Positions 1 to 6,400 of a stretch of DNA of 10,932 nt are shown in pieces. Source of the DNA: Deltaproteobacteria bacterium (GTDB lineage Bacteria; Desulfobacterota; Syntrophia; Syntrophales; Fen-1087); assembly GCA_026388595.1 (NCBI GenBank), contig JAPLJM010000044.1, positions 1-10,932 on the forward strand, given 5' to 3'. A model generated the notes under the pieces. That model worked only from the letters and a program-made list of their open reading frames with translations. It was not told the DNA's origin and searched no databases. Both the position numbers and the translations under genes were made by a program. Each line of letters begins with the position of its first letter. Positions within the stretch are counted from its first letter, which is position 1.

Positions 1-50
1 TAGCCACCAGCATGGCTTATTCCATGAAACCGCAAATATGTTTTGAAATG

Positions 51-63
51 CTCAAAGATCTTT
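51..63 (-). repeat. 13-bp motif, copy 1 (inverted)
   Basis: CTCAAAGATCTTT, the exact reverse complement of the copy at 624-636. Ten of the thirteen bases form the self-palindrome AAAGATCTTT. Together the two copies bracket the nucleotidyltransferase and the short downstream frame. Function unknown. Confidence 0.4.
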
Positions 64-105
64 TTAGCCTAACGAATAATTACTCCAAGACTGCTCCCTG
101 ATCGG

Positions 106-210
106 TCAGACTTTGCCGTTATCATTCAGATAAGCCCTGATGGCATTTATAAACTCTTTTGCCTCGCCAAGATGTGGTTCCACCTGCTCTGAGGGACATT
201 TGTTTCTCAT
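106..210 (-). pseudogene. Possible HEPN (HepT-like) partner remnant, 34 codons
   Basis: A 34-codon frame starts six bases after the nucleotidyltransferase stop, at ATG 210, and ends in TGA. Its last part, with EAKEFINAIRAYL at residues 15-27, resembles the C-terminal helix that closes many HEPN proteins. HEPN toxins normally follow MNT-type nucleotidyltransferases in exactly this position and orientation. The family is usually about 110-140 residues with an RX4-6H catalytic motif, and nothing of that body is present here. A second tiny frame in another phase starts at ATG 220, overlaps the nucleotidyltransferase stop as ATGA, and stops after 32 codons. One reading is that an ATGA-coupled start and a HEPN tail survived a deletion plus a frameshift. 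No good ribosome binding site precedes ATG 210. The HEPN link is a weak inference from position and one helix; the frame may not be translated at all. Confidence 0.3.
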
Positions 211-216
211 CTGAAC

Positions 217-540
217 TCATAAGGGAACTCCCTCGCGCTGGATAACTTTATAGATCGGCGTTTCGGACAACGGGCCTTCTTCCAGTTCATCTTTGCCGAA
301 GTACAGGGCGGAAATAAAGACATCGTGTTCGAGATTTAACTGAAAGATGATATTGTCTATTTCTGCAACCATCGCCTGGTCATATTCGGGAATTTCGATC
401 ATGACGTCCAAGTCGGAATCGTGCCTTCCTTCATTCCTCGCCTTCGATCCGAAAAGGCGGAAATCAATAACCGGATAACGATTAAATAAAACCTCGCGCA
501 GCACATCTAATGCTCGTTTTTCATTCTCTGCGAGTTTCAT
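217..540 (-). CDS. MNT-type minimal nucleotidyltransferase (MntA-like antitoxin)
   Basis: A 107-residue protein with the minimal nucleotidyltransferase fold. The motif FGSKAR lies at residues 30-35, the paired metal-binding aspartates at D43 and D45 (SDLDVMIE), and a third candidate acidic residue at D73 (LEHDVFIS). These match the GSxxR...DxD...D pattern of MNT proteins such as MntA. The length is normal for the family. In characterised MntA-HepT pairs, the enzyme AMPylates the HEPN toxin and neutralises it, so an antitoxin role is expected. The active-site residues look intact. The start is firm: AGGAGG lies just upstream on the minus strand. The usual HEPN gene downstream is missing or reduced to a short remnant, so this may be an orphan antitoxin. 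No specific substrate can be assigned. Confidence 0.87.
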   Translation of the reverse strand: MKLAENEKRALDVLREVLFNRYPVIDFRLFGSKARNEGRHDSDLDVMIEIPEYDQAMVAEIDNIIFQLNLEHDVFISALYFGKDELEEGPLSETPIYKVIQREGVPL

Positions 541-623
541 GGCTCCTCCTGATCAATAAAGGTGGGACACAATCACATAACTCTATATTCTTGATAAACT
601 TTTTTGCACTTGAAGTCTACGGG

Positions 624-636
624 AAAGATCTTTGAG
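624..636 (+). repeat. 13-bp motif, copy 2
   Basis: AAAGATCTTTGAG, inverted relative to the copy at 51-63 (13/13) and direct relative to 830-842 (12/13). It lies upstream of the nucleotidyltransferase gene, in the gene-poor spacer. Function unknown. Confidence 0.4.
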
Positions 637-829
637 TGTCAAGGAAAGATAGGCAACGTGACGGCCATTTCTCTTGACACGCCTTCCGGGAACCCCTATA
701 GTCCAAGGGTCTTGCGTAACCGGAGAAAAATGGTTCGCAAGCGGCGAATCAAATGTTTTTCGCTTTTCCAGTGCTGAAGTTAACATCTTGTTTTTAATCA
801 TAATGTGGTACGAGTAGATCTGAAGCGAA

Positions 830-842
830 AAAGATTTTTGAG
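830..842 (+). repeat. 13-bp motif, copy 3 (one mismatch)
   Basis: AAAGATTTTTGAG, one base different from the copy at 624-636 and in the same orientation. It lies about 55 bases before the UPF0182 start codon. It may be coincidence in AT-rich DNA. Confidence 0.3.
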
Positions 843-896
843 CAGCGGAGAAGCCATTTTTCAAAGGACTCAGCTTACTAAAAAAAGGGAGAAAGC

Positions 897-3647
897 ATGG
901 ACTTAAGAACCCTCTTCAGAAACATAGGACAACCGCGCCAGCCCCATCAGGGAGGCAAAGGCGTCGTCCTTGCTGTCGTTCTCTTTGTTGTTGTCCTGCT
1001 TATCTGGCGGATGACCGGCGTGATCACCGACTGGTTCTGGTTTCAGGAAGTAGGCTATGAGAAGATATTTACCGTGACCCTGCTGGCCCAGCTTGCCGCG
1101 GCCGTCGTGTTCGGTGTTGCTTTCTTTATCATTGTTTATATCAACCTCTTTCTGGCCAGCCGCCTGTCGGATCGGATTCAGCTCGTGCACCGGGAGGGCG
1201 CCATCCTCTTTCCCCCCTGGGGCGTCGATACGGTTACGCTGAAATGGCTAATCCTGAGCGGTTCTGCGGTCTTCAGTCTTTTTGCGGCCCTGCAGGCCAC
1301 AAGCCAGTGGGAAAATCTCCTGCGTTTCTTCAACGCCACCCCCTTCGGCGTCTCTGATCCACTGTTCGGAAGGGACATCGGATTTTATGTTTTTCAGTTG
1401 CCTTTTTTACAGCACATCTATGGCTGGCTGATGACCGTGCTGGTGATGGCCGCCCTGGGGACGGCGTTTATCTATCTTCTCCGCCGGTCGCTGCTTTTCA
1501 TCCCGCCGAGAAGTCTGCAACTGGCCCCGGCGGCGCGGGCGCACCTGCTCGCCCTGGCGGCGGCCCTCTTCTTTCTGGCCGCCCTGGGATTCTGGCTGGA
1601 CCTCAACGCGCTCCTCTATGTGAAACGGGGTGTTGTTTTCGGGCCCGGCTATACGGACGCAACGACACAACTGTGGGTCCTCCGGCTGCTCATGGTCCTC
1701 TGTCCGCTTGCCGGCGCCTCGCTGGTTTATTTTATTTTCCGGCGGGACTGGCGGATTCCCGCCTTTGTGATCCTGGCCTTTCTGGCCGTGCTGATCGTGG
1801 GCCGGGAGTTCTATCCCGCCTTTGTCCAGAAATTCAAGGTCATTCCCAATGAAATGGTGCTGGAAAAGCCTTACCTGGAGCAGAACATCAAATACACCCG
1901 CCTCGCTTATGGACTTCAGAATATCGAAGACCGCGTTTTCCCGGCCGAAGAGAACTTGACGAAAGAAGATCTGCGACGCAACGATCTGACGGTGAAAAAC
2001 ATCCGGCTCTGGAATCACGCCCCGCTGCTCCTCACGTTTGCGCAGCTCCAGGAGATCCGCACCTACTACAAATTCATCGATGTGGATAATGACCGCTATA
2101 AAATTAACGGCGAATACCGCCAGGTGATGCTCTCACCCCGCGAGCTCTCTTATGCCGCCCTGCCCTCCCGCACCTGGGTGAATGAGCACCTGACCTATAC
2201 CCATGGCTACGGCGCCGTTATGGGGCCGGTGAACCGCATCACCCGCGAGGGCCTGCCGGAGTTTTTCATCAAGGATATTCCGCCGGTGGCTTCCACCAGC
2301 ATCAAGATTACCCGGCCGGAAATCTATTTCGGCGAGCAGTCCAACGAGTACGTCTTCGTCAAAACGAAGCGTCCCGAGTTCGATTATCCCGTGGGCGACA
2401 AGAACGTCTATTCTCGCTATGAGGGCAAAGGCGGCGTACCGCTGTCCTTTTTCCGAAAAATTCTCTATGCGGTCCGTTTCGGCGCCTTCACCATTCTCCT
2501 GTCCGATGACATCACGTCCGACAGCCGCGTCATGTACTACCGCAACATCAAGGAGCGCGTTTCCCGCATTGCCCCCTTTGCCCGCTTCGACACCGATCCC
2601 TATCTGGTGATTTCTCCCGAGGGGCGCCTGCTGTGGTATGTGGACGGCTATACCGTGACGGACCGCTTTCCCTACTCGGAGCCGACGCCGAGGCTGGGCA
2701 ATTATATCCGAAACTCCATCAAGGCGGTCGTGGACGCCTATGACGGCTCTGTGGCCTTCTATGCCAGCGACGCCGATGATCCCATCCTGAAAACCTACGC
2801 TAAGATTTTCCCTGGCGTTTTCAAGAAGTTGTCGGACATGCCCCCGGAGCTGCAGCAGCACGTCCGCTATCCGCCGGGCATGCTCTCCATCCAGGCCCGC
2901 ATGTACCGCGCCTATCACATGCAGGACCCCCAGGTCTTTTACAACAAGGAAGACCTCTGGGCGATTCCCCGGAAGGACATGAAGGGGGCCGATCAGGAAA
3001 TGGAGCCCTACTACACGATCATGCGTCTGCCCAGTGAGAAGCAGGAGGAATTTATCCTGTTGCTGCCTTTCACGCCGAAGAACAAGGACAATATGTCCGC
3101 CTGGATGGCCGCCCGCTGCGATGCGCCGAACTACGGGAAGGTGATCGTCTATAATTTCCCCAAGCAGAAACTTGTTTACGGTCCGAGGCAGATCGAGGCC
3201 CGGATTGATCAGGACACGGAAATCTCCAAACAGCTTTCCCTCTGGAATCAAGGGGGGTCCCAGGTGATCCGGGGCAGCCTGCTGGCGATTCCCATTGAAA
3301 AATCCATACTCTACGTACAATCCCTTTATCTGGCGGCGGAAAAAGGACAGTTGCCGGAGCTGAAGCGGGTGATTGTCGCCTTTGGAAACGCCATTGCCAT
3401 GGAGGAAAACCTGGAACAGGCGCTGCAACGGATCTTCGGTGGTGAAATGATGCGGGAGAAAGAACTCTCAGCGGCTCCGGCTGCCGCAGCTGCCGTAAAA
3501 GAGCAGACGGATCGCCAACTGGCGATGGAAGCCCTCACCCATTACCGGAAGGCCCAGGAATTTCTCCGGCAGGGCAATTGGGGGGCCTATGGGGAAACGT
3601 TGAAAAAGATGGAGGAGGCCCTGCGGAAACTCGAAAAGGGGAGATGA
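897..3647 (+). CDS. UPF0182 family large membrane protein
   Basis: A 916-residue protein, full length for the UPF0182 (COG1615) family, whose function is unknown. Seven hydrophobic segments lie in the first third, near residues 22-40, 59-86, 116-133, 177-198, 216-236, 260-281 and 287-304. A large hydrophilic domain of about 600 residues follows and is probably outside the cytoplasm. Family hallmarks are visible: WFWFQEVGY (46-54), DPLFGRDIGFYVF (154-166), IPNEMVLEKPYLEQNI starting at 316, and THGYG (435-439). The C-terminal end, rich in charged helix around ALTHYRKAQEFLRQGNW, is also typical. An alanine-rich linker precedes it. The ATG start follows AGGGAGA at suitable spacing. The gene stands alone and converges with era, leaving only 16 bases between the stop codons. 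Nothing nearby suggests a role. The family name is secure, the function is not. Confidence 0.93.
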   Translation: MDLRTLFRNIGQPRQPHQGGKGVVLAVVLFVVVLLIWRMTGVITDWFWFQEVGYEKIFTVTLLAQLAAAVVFGVAFFIIVYINLFLASRLSDRIQLVHREGAILFPPWGVDTVTLKWLILSGSAVFSLFAALQATSQWENLLRFFNATPFGVSDPLFGRDIGFYVFQLPFLQHIYGWLMTVLVMAALGTAFIYLLRRSLLFIPPRSLQLAPAARAHLLALAAALFFLAALGFWLDLNALLYVKRGVVFGPGYTDATTQLWVLRLLMVLCPLAGASLVYFIFRRDWRIPAFVILAFLAVLIVGREFYPAFVQKFKVIPNEMVLEKPYLEQNIKYTRLAYGLQNIEDRVFPAEENLTKEDLRRNDLTVKNIRLWNHAPLLLTFAQLQEIRTYYKFIDVDNDRYKINGEYRQVMLSPRELSYAALPSRTWVNEHLTYTHGYGAVMGPVNRITREGLPEFFIKDIPPVASTSIKITRPEIYFGEQSNEYVFVKTKRPEFDYPVGDKNVYSRYEGKGGVPLSFFRKILYAVRFGAFTILLSDDITSDSRVMYYRNIKERVSRIAPFARFDTDPYLVISPEGRLLWYVDGYTVTDRFPYSEPTPRLGNYIRNSIKAVVDAYDGSVAFYASDADDPILKTYAKIFPGVFKKLSDMPPELQQHVRYPPGMLSIQARMYRAYHMQDPQVFYNKEDLWAIPRKDMKGADQEMEPYYTIMRLPSEKQEEFILLLPFTPKNKDNMSAWMAARCDAPNYGKVIVYNFPKQKLVYGPRQIEARIDQDTEISKQLSLWNQGGSQVIRGSLLAIPIEKSILYVQSLYLAAEKGQLPELKRVIVAFGNAIAMEENLEQALQRIFGGEMMREKELSAAPAAAAAVKEQTDRQLAMEALTHYRKAQEFLRQGNWGAYGETLKKMEEALRKLEKGR

Positions 3648-3663
3648 TAACGGCGCCGGATGC

Positions 3664-4560
3664 TCACCCTCCCTCTTGGGAATAGCCGAATCGCTTCAGC
3701 ATTTTCTCATCCTGGGTCCAGTCCTTCTGGACCCGGACAAATAATTCCAGGTAAATCCTGGCGGCAAAGAATTGTTCCAGGTCCAGCCGGGCTTTCGTCC
3801 CGATTTCCTTCAGCATGGCCCCTTTCTTGCCGATCAGAATCCCTTTCTGCGATTCTTTTTCCACATTAATCGTCGCCTGGATGCGAATCAGTTGCTTCTG
3901 CTCATCCTCCTTGAAGGCGTCCACGACCACTGCCGTGGAATAGGGGATTTCCTGCCGGGTCAGCATGATAATTTTCTCCCGGACGATTTCCGCCGCGATA
4001 AACCGTTCCGAGCGGTCCGTCATCGTTTCTTCCGGAAAATGGGCGGGTCCTTCCGGAAGGGCCTGCAAAATCTCATCGGTGAGCCGCAACAAACCATCGC
4101 CGGTCTGGGCCGACACAGGCACAATGGCGGCGAAGGGGTGAAGCGGGTGGAGCTGATCGATCATGGGCAGAAGCTGCGGTTTTTTCACGAGATCGATCTT
4201 GTTGATGACCAGGATGACCGGCAAAGCGGTTTCCCGCAGGGATTCGATAATGAACGGGTCTCCCGGATGAACGCCGACAGTCGCATCCACCAGCAAAAGC
4301 AGCATATCCGCCTGTTTGAAGGTATCCGTCGCGATGTTCACCATGTGGCGGTTCAGCGGGCTGCCGGCCTGATGGATACCCGGGGTATCCATAAAGATCA
4401 TTTGTCCCTCGGGCAGGTTCTTGATGCCCATGATCCGGTTGCGCGTGGTCTGGGGTTTTCTCGTCGTGATCGCAATCTTCTCGCCCACGAGGGCATTGAG
4501 CAGCGTCGATTTCCCCACGTTCGGCCGTCCGATGATTCCGATAAATCCTGATTTAAACAA
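3664..4560 (-). CDS. era: GTPase Era, ribosome assembly factor
   Basis: Era is a Ras-like GTPase with a C-terminal KH domain that binds the 3' end of 16S rRNA and promotes 30S maturation. Numbering from the TTG start gives 298 residues, close to E. coli Era (301). The G motifs are all present: GRPNVGKST (11-19), switch threonine in PQTTR (36-40), DTPG (58-61), NKID (120-123) and SAQ (150-152). The KH signature ILIGKKGAMLKEIG is at 241-254. An upstream ATG at 4677 would add 39 residues before the conserved N-terminus and would overlap the preceding gene. I prefer TTG at 4558-4560 because AGGAGA sits seven bases before it and a promoter lies in between; that promoter's predicted transcript would start after the ATG. 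era is the last gene of the mtaB-rnc-radical SAM-era cluster. Confidence 0.95.
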   Translation of the reverse strand: MFKSGFIGIIGRPNVGKSTLLNALVGEKIAITTRKPQTTRNRIMGIKNLPEGQMIFMDTPGIHQAGSPLNRHMVNIATDTFKQADMLLLLVDATVGVHPGDPFIIESLRETALPVILVINKIDLVKKPQLLPMIDQLHPLHPFAAIVPVSAQTGDGLLRLTDEILQALPEGPAHFPEETMTDRSERFIAAEIVREKIIMLTRQEIPYSTAVVVDAFKEDEQKQLIRIQATINVEKESQKGILIGKKGAMLKEIGTKARLDLEQFFAARIYLELFVRVQKDWTQDEKMLKRFGYSQEGG

Positions 4561-4567
4561 TGTTTCG

Positions 4568-4573
4568 TCTCCT
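4568..4573 (-). promoter_or_regulatory. era ribosome binding site (decides TTG start)
   Basis: AGGAGA on the minus strand, seven bases before TTG 4560. It fixes the start that gives Era its usual length and N-terminus. Confidence 0.8.
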
Positions 4574-4606
4574 AATGTTGTTGACCTTCTTGAATACAGG
4601 CGTCCG

Positions 4607-4634
4607 ATTATACAGATATTTCTTAAGTCGTCAA
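4607..4634 (-). promoter_or_regulatory. Sigma70-like promoter of era
   Basis: On the minus strand TTGACG (4634-4629) and TATAAT (4612-4607) are separated by 16 bases, a near-consensus pair. Transcription would begin near 4600, about 40 bases before the era TTG codon. A perfect 5-bp inverted repeat, GTCGT-N4-ACGAC (4627-4640), overlaps the -35 box. The promoter would let era be transcribed independently of the three upstream genes. Confidence 0.72.
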
Positions 4635-4661
4635 TACGACAATATAAATATATCCTCGTTT

Positions 4662-5684
4662 TCATTCCACGACGCAAACGTCCAGTGTCCCCGGGGGGTG
4701 TGTCGGCGCGGGAGAGACCCGAATGCCCGAAAGGCCGAAAGATTTCTGTAAGTTTCGCAAGTTTTCATTCCTCCATCCCCGAAAACTTGAATCATCCCTG
4801 GGTGCAACGGAGAAAACCACCGTTTTCCCCAGAAAATCCCGCTGGGACAACAGGGTAGAAGCCCGGTCGAAAAAAAGGGACGATTCGACAAGGGACCGGA
4901 AGGCCGGGTGATAGGGGCCGGCAATGACGGTTCCCTCTCTTTCCATCTCCGGAGTCGTCTGAAGACCAATACGGATGACGGGAATTTCGGCGGCCACAAA
5001 TTGCTGCAATGCCAGTTTACAGATGGAAACGGCCTCATCCAGCGAGAGCGGTTCATAATTTCCGTTTCGGTAATCCTGTGCCAGCGCGGTCCCCGCGAAA
5101 ACAAGGGTGGGATGGATCCGCACCATGTGCGGCTTCAGGGAAATGGTATGGCGGACGGAATGGGTAAAACCCTCAAGACCATCCCCCGGCAAGCCGGCCA
5201 TCAGATGGATGCCGATCTGCATCCCGTTGGCCTTGAGCAGTCGCACGGCGTCGTCCACATCTTTGGCCCCATGTCCCCTGTTGGCCTGTTTCAGGACATC
5301 ATCTACCAGGGATTGGGCGCCGATCTCCACAATTTGCACCCCGTATTTTTTCAGGCGATCCAGTTGCTCCTGATCAATGCAGTCGGGCCTTGTAGAAATG
5401 CGGACGGCCTCGACCGATCCATTTTCGAGGTAGGGTTTCGCATATTCCAGCAGGCGGGTCTGATCCGGCGCTGCCATCCCCGTAAAATTACCGCCGTAAA
5501 AGGCAATCTGCACCGGGCCCGCTTTCTTGCCGTGACGCAGGTGGGCAAGAACAGTCTCCCGGAAGAATGCTTCCGAAATATCTTTCGGGTAAGGGCCCGC
5601 CGCTTTTTGCTGATTGCAGAAGCTGCAGCGATGCGGGCATCCCTGATGCATGATGAAGATGGGAATGATCAGCGGCATGGTCAT
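4662..5684 (-). CDS. Elp3-like radical SAM protein without acetyltransferase domain
   Basis: A 340-residue radical SAM enzyme. The [4Fe-4S]-binding motif is C16-x3-C20-x2-C23 (CPHRCSFC). Further family motifs are AFYGGNFTG (61-69), STRPDCID (97-104), VEIGAQSLVDDVL (119-131), RGHGAKDVDDA starting at 136, GIHLMAGLPGD (158-168) and GPYHPAF (256-262). These follow the Elp3/HemN-type order, closest to the Elp3-like group (COG1243). Full Elp3 proteins exceed 500 residues and end in a GNAT acetyltransferase domain, which is absent here. The ATG overlaps the rnc stop as ATGA, so translation is probably coupled to rnc; a second ATG lies two codons in. Lying between rnc and era it is likely to act on RNA, but this is context only and the substrate is unknown. 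Confidence 0.88.
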   Translation of the reverse strand: MTMPLIIPIFIMHQGCPHRCSFCNQQKAAGPYPKDISEAFFRETVLAHLRHGKKAGPVQIAFYGGNFTGMAAPDQTRLLEYAKPYLENGSVEAVRISTRPDCIDQEQLDRLKKYGVQIVEIGAQSLVDDVLKQANRGHGAKDVDDAVRLLKANGMQIGIHLMAGLPGDGLEGFTHSVRHTISLKPHMVRIHPTLVFAGTALAQDYRNGNYEPLSLDEAVSICKLALQQFVAAEIPVIRIGLQTTPEMEREGTVIAGPYHPAFRSLVESSLFFDRASTLLSQRDFLGKTVVFSVAPRDDSSFRGWRNENLRNLQKSFGLSGIRVSPAPTHPPGTLDVCVVE

Positions 5685-6400
5685 TCCTGCTCGGAGAGAG
5701 GCAGCTTATCCAGGATCTGGATCGCTTTTTCGGCGGCCTGCTGTTCCGCTTCCTTCTTGTTTTTGCCCGTTCCGGTTGCCATAATCCGGTCGGCAATGGA
5801 GATCTGGACTTCAAAGGTTTTATCATGATCCGGCCCGGACTCATGGATCAGGGTGTAACGGGGCGTCTCCTTAAACGCATGCTGGCTGATTTGCTGCACC
5901 GTCGTTTTATAATCCCGGTAAGTTCGATAGCCCTCCCCGATGAGCGGCGTAAAAAGACGTCCGATCAGCGCCGCCGTTTCTTCAAAGCCGCCGTCCAGAT
6001 AGATGGCCGCCAGCAGGGCTTCAAAGGTGTTGGCCAGCAGGGACGGCTTGCTTCGCCCGCCGGAGATTTCCTCTCCCTTGCCCAGCAGCAGATAATCCCC
6101 GAGATGGAAAGTTTTTGCCATCTCTGCCAACGGCTGTTCGTTCACGATGGAAGCGCGTAATTGCGAGAGTTGGCCCTCTTTGTAATAGGGAAATTGTTGC
6201 ATCAGCATATCGCTGATACAGAGTTCAAGAACGGCGTCTCCCAGGAACTCGAGCCTTTCGTTGTCGTTGCACGCCTCGGAAGGGTTCTCATTGACATAGG
6301 ACCGGTGCGTCAGGGCGGTATCCAGCAGGGCGGCATCCCGGAAACGATAGCGGAGAATCTCCTGAATCCGGTCAAGGGCCGTCATTCTTTCTTCAGTCAT
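5681..6400 (-). CDS. rnc: Ribonuclease III
   Basis: RNase III cleaves double-stranded RNA, including rRNA precursors. From ATG 6400 the protein has 239 residues, normal for bacteria. The catalytic signature NERLEFLGDAV is at 47-57 (E48, E51, D55), with a second conserved stretch LLANTFEALLAAIYLDGG at 121-138. There Asn125 sits where E. coli has Asp114, with Glu128 matching Glu117. A double-stranded RNA binding domain covers about 163-231, ending with the usual KKEAEQQAAEKA stretch. The start follows AAGGA with six bases of spacing and overlaps the mtaB stop by eight bases; ATG 6415 would add five residues and is a possible alternative. The longest open frame, to 6484, would run well into mtaB and is unlikely. 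The TGA overlaps the next gene's ATG. Confidence 0.95.
   Translation of the reverse strand: MTEERMTALDRIQEILRYRFRDAALLDTALTHRSYVNENPSEACNDNERLEFLGDAVLELCISDMLMQQFPYYKEGQLSQLRASIVNEQPLAEMAKTFHLGDYLLLGKGEEISGGRSKPSLLANTFEALLAAIYLDGGFEETAALIGRLFTPLIGEGYRTYRDYKTTVQQISQHAFKETPRYTLIHESGPDHDKTFEVQISIADRIMATGTGKNKKEAEQQAAEKAIQILDKLPLSEQE

Larger units (their letters stand above)
541..896. other. Gene-poor spacer between nucleotidyltransferase and UPF0182 genes
   Basis: This 356-base divergent spacer holds no gene I can support. The longest minus-strand frame (583-864) begins at TTG without a ribosome binding site and shows no recognisable domain. Visible structure is limited. Two copies of an AAAGATyTTTGAG motif lie at 624-636 and 830-842. 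GGAAAGAT is repeated at about 622 and 643. A small inverted repeat TTCGC/GCGAA sits at 734-748. The ribosome binding sites of both flanking genes are at its ends: AGGAGG before the nucleotidyltransferase and AGGGAGA (886-892) before the UPF0182 gene. I could not find a convincing sigma70 promoter for the UPF0182 gene. It may be decayed accessory DNA. Confidence 0.5.

Noticed and set aside
734..748. Short inverted repeat TTCGC/GCGAA
   Set aside because: Five-base arms in a stretch with no other signal; expected by chance.
583..864. 93-codon minus-strand frame in the gene-poor spacer
   Set aside because: It starts at TTG without a ribosome binding site, has no recognisable domain, and its composition looks non-coding. 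It could be a degraded gene, but nothing supports calling it.
2133..3428. 431-codon minus-strand frame opposite the UPF0182 gene
   Set aside because: The plus strand encodes well-conserved family motifs throughout; the opposite frame is a GC-driven shadow with low-complexity G/H/R-rich protein.
3648..3663. Shared terminator between the convergent UPF0182 gene and era
   Set aside because: Only 16 bases lie between the stops and I could see no hairpin with a T-tract.
4561..4677. 39-residue N-terminal extension of Era from ATG 4677
   Set aside because: It overlaps the preceding gene, spans the era promoter, adds non-conserved sequence before the GTPase core, and has a weaker start context than TTG 4560.
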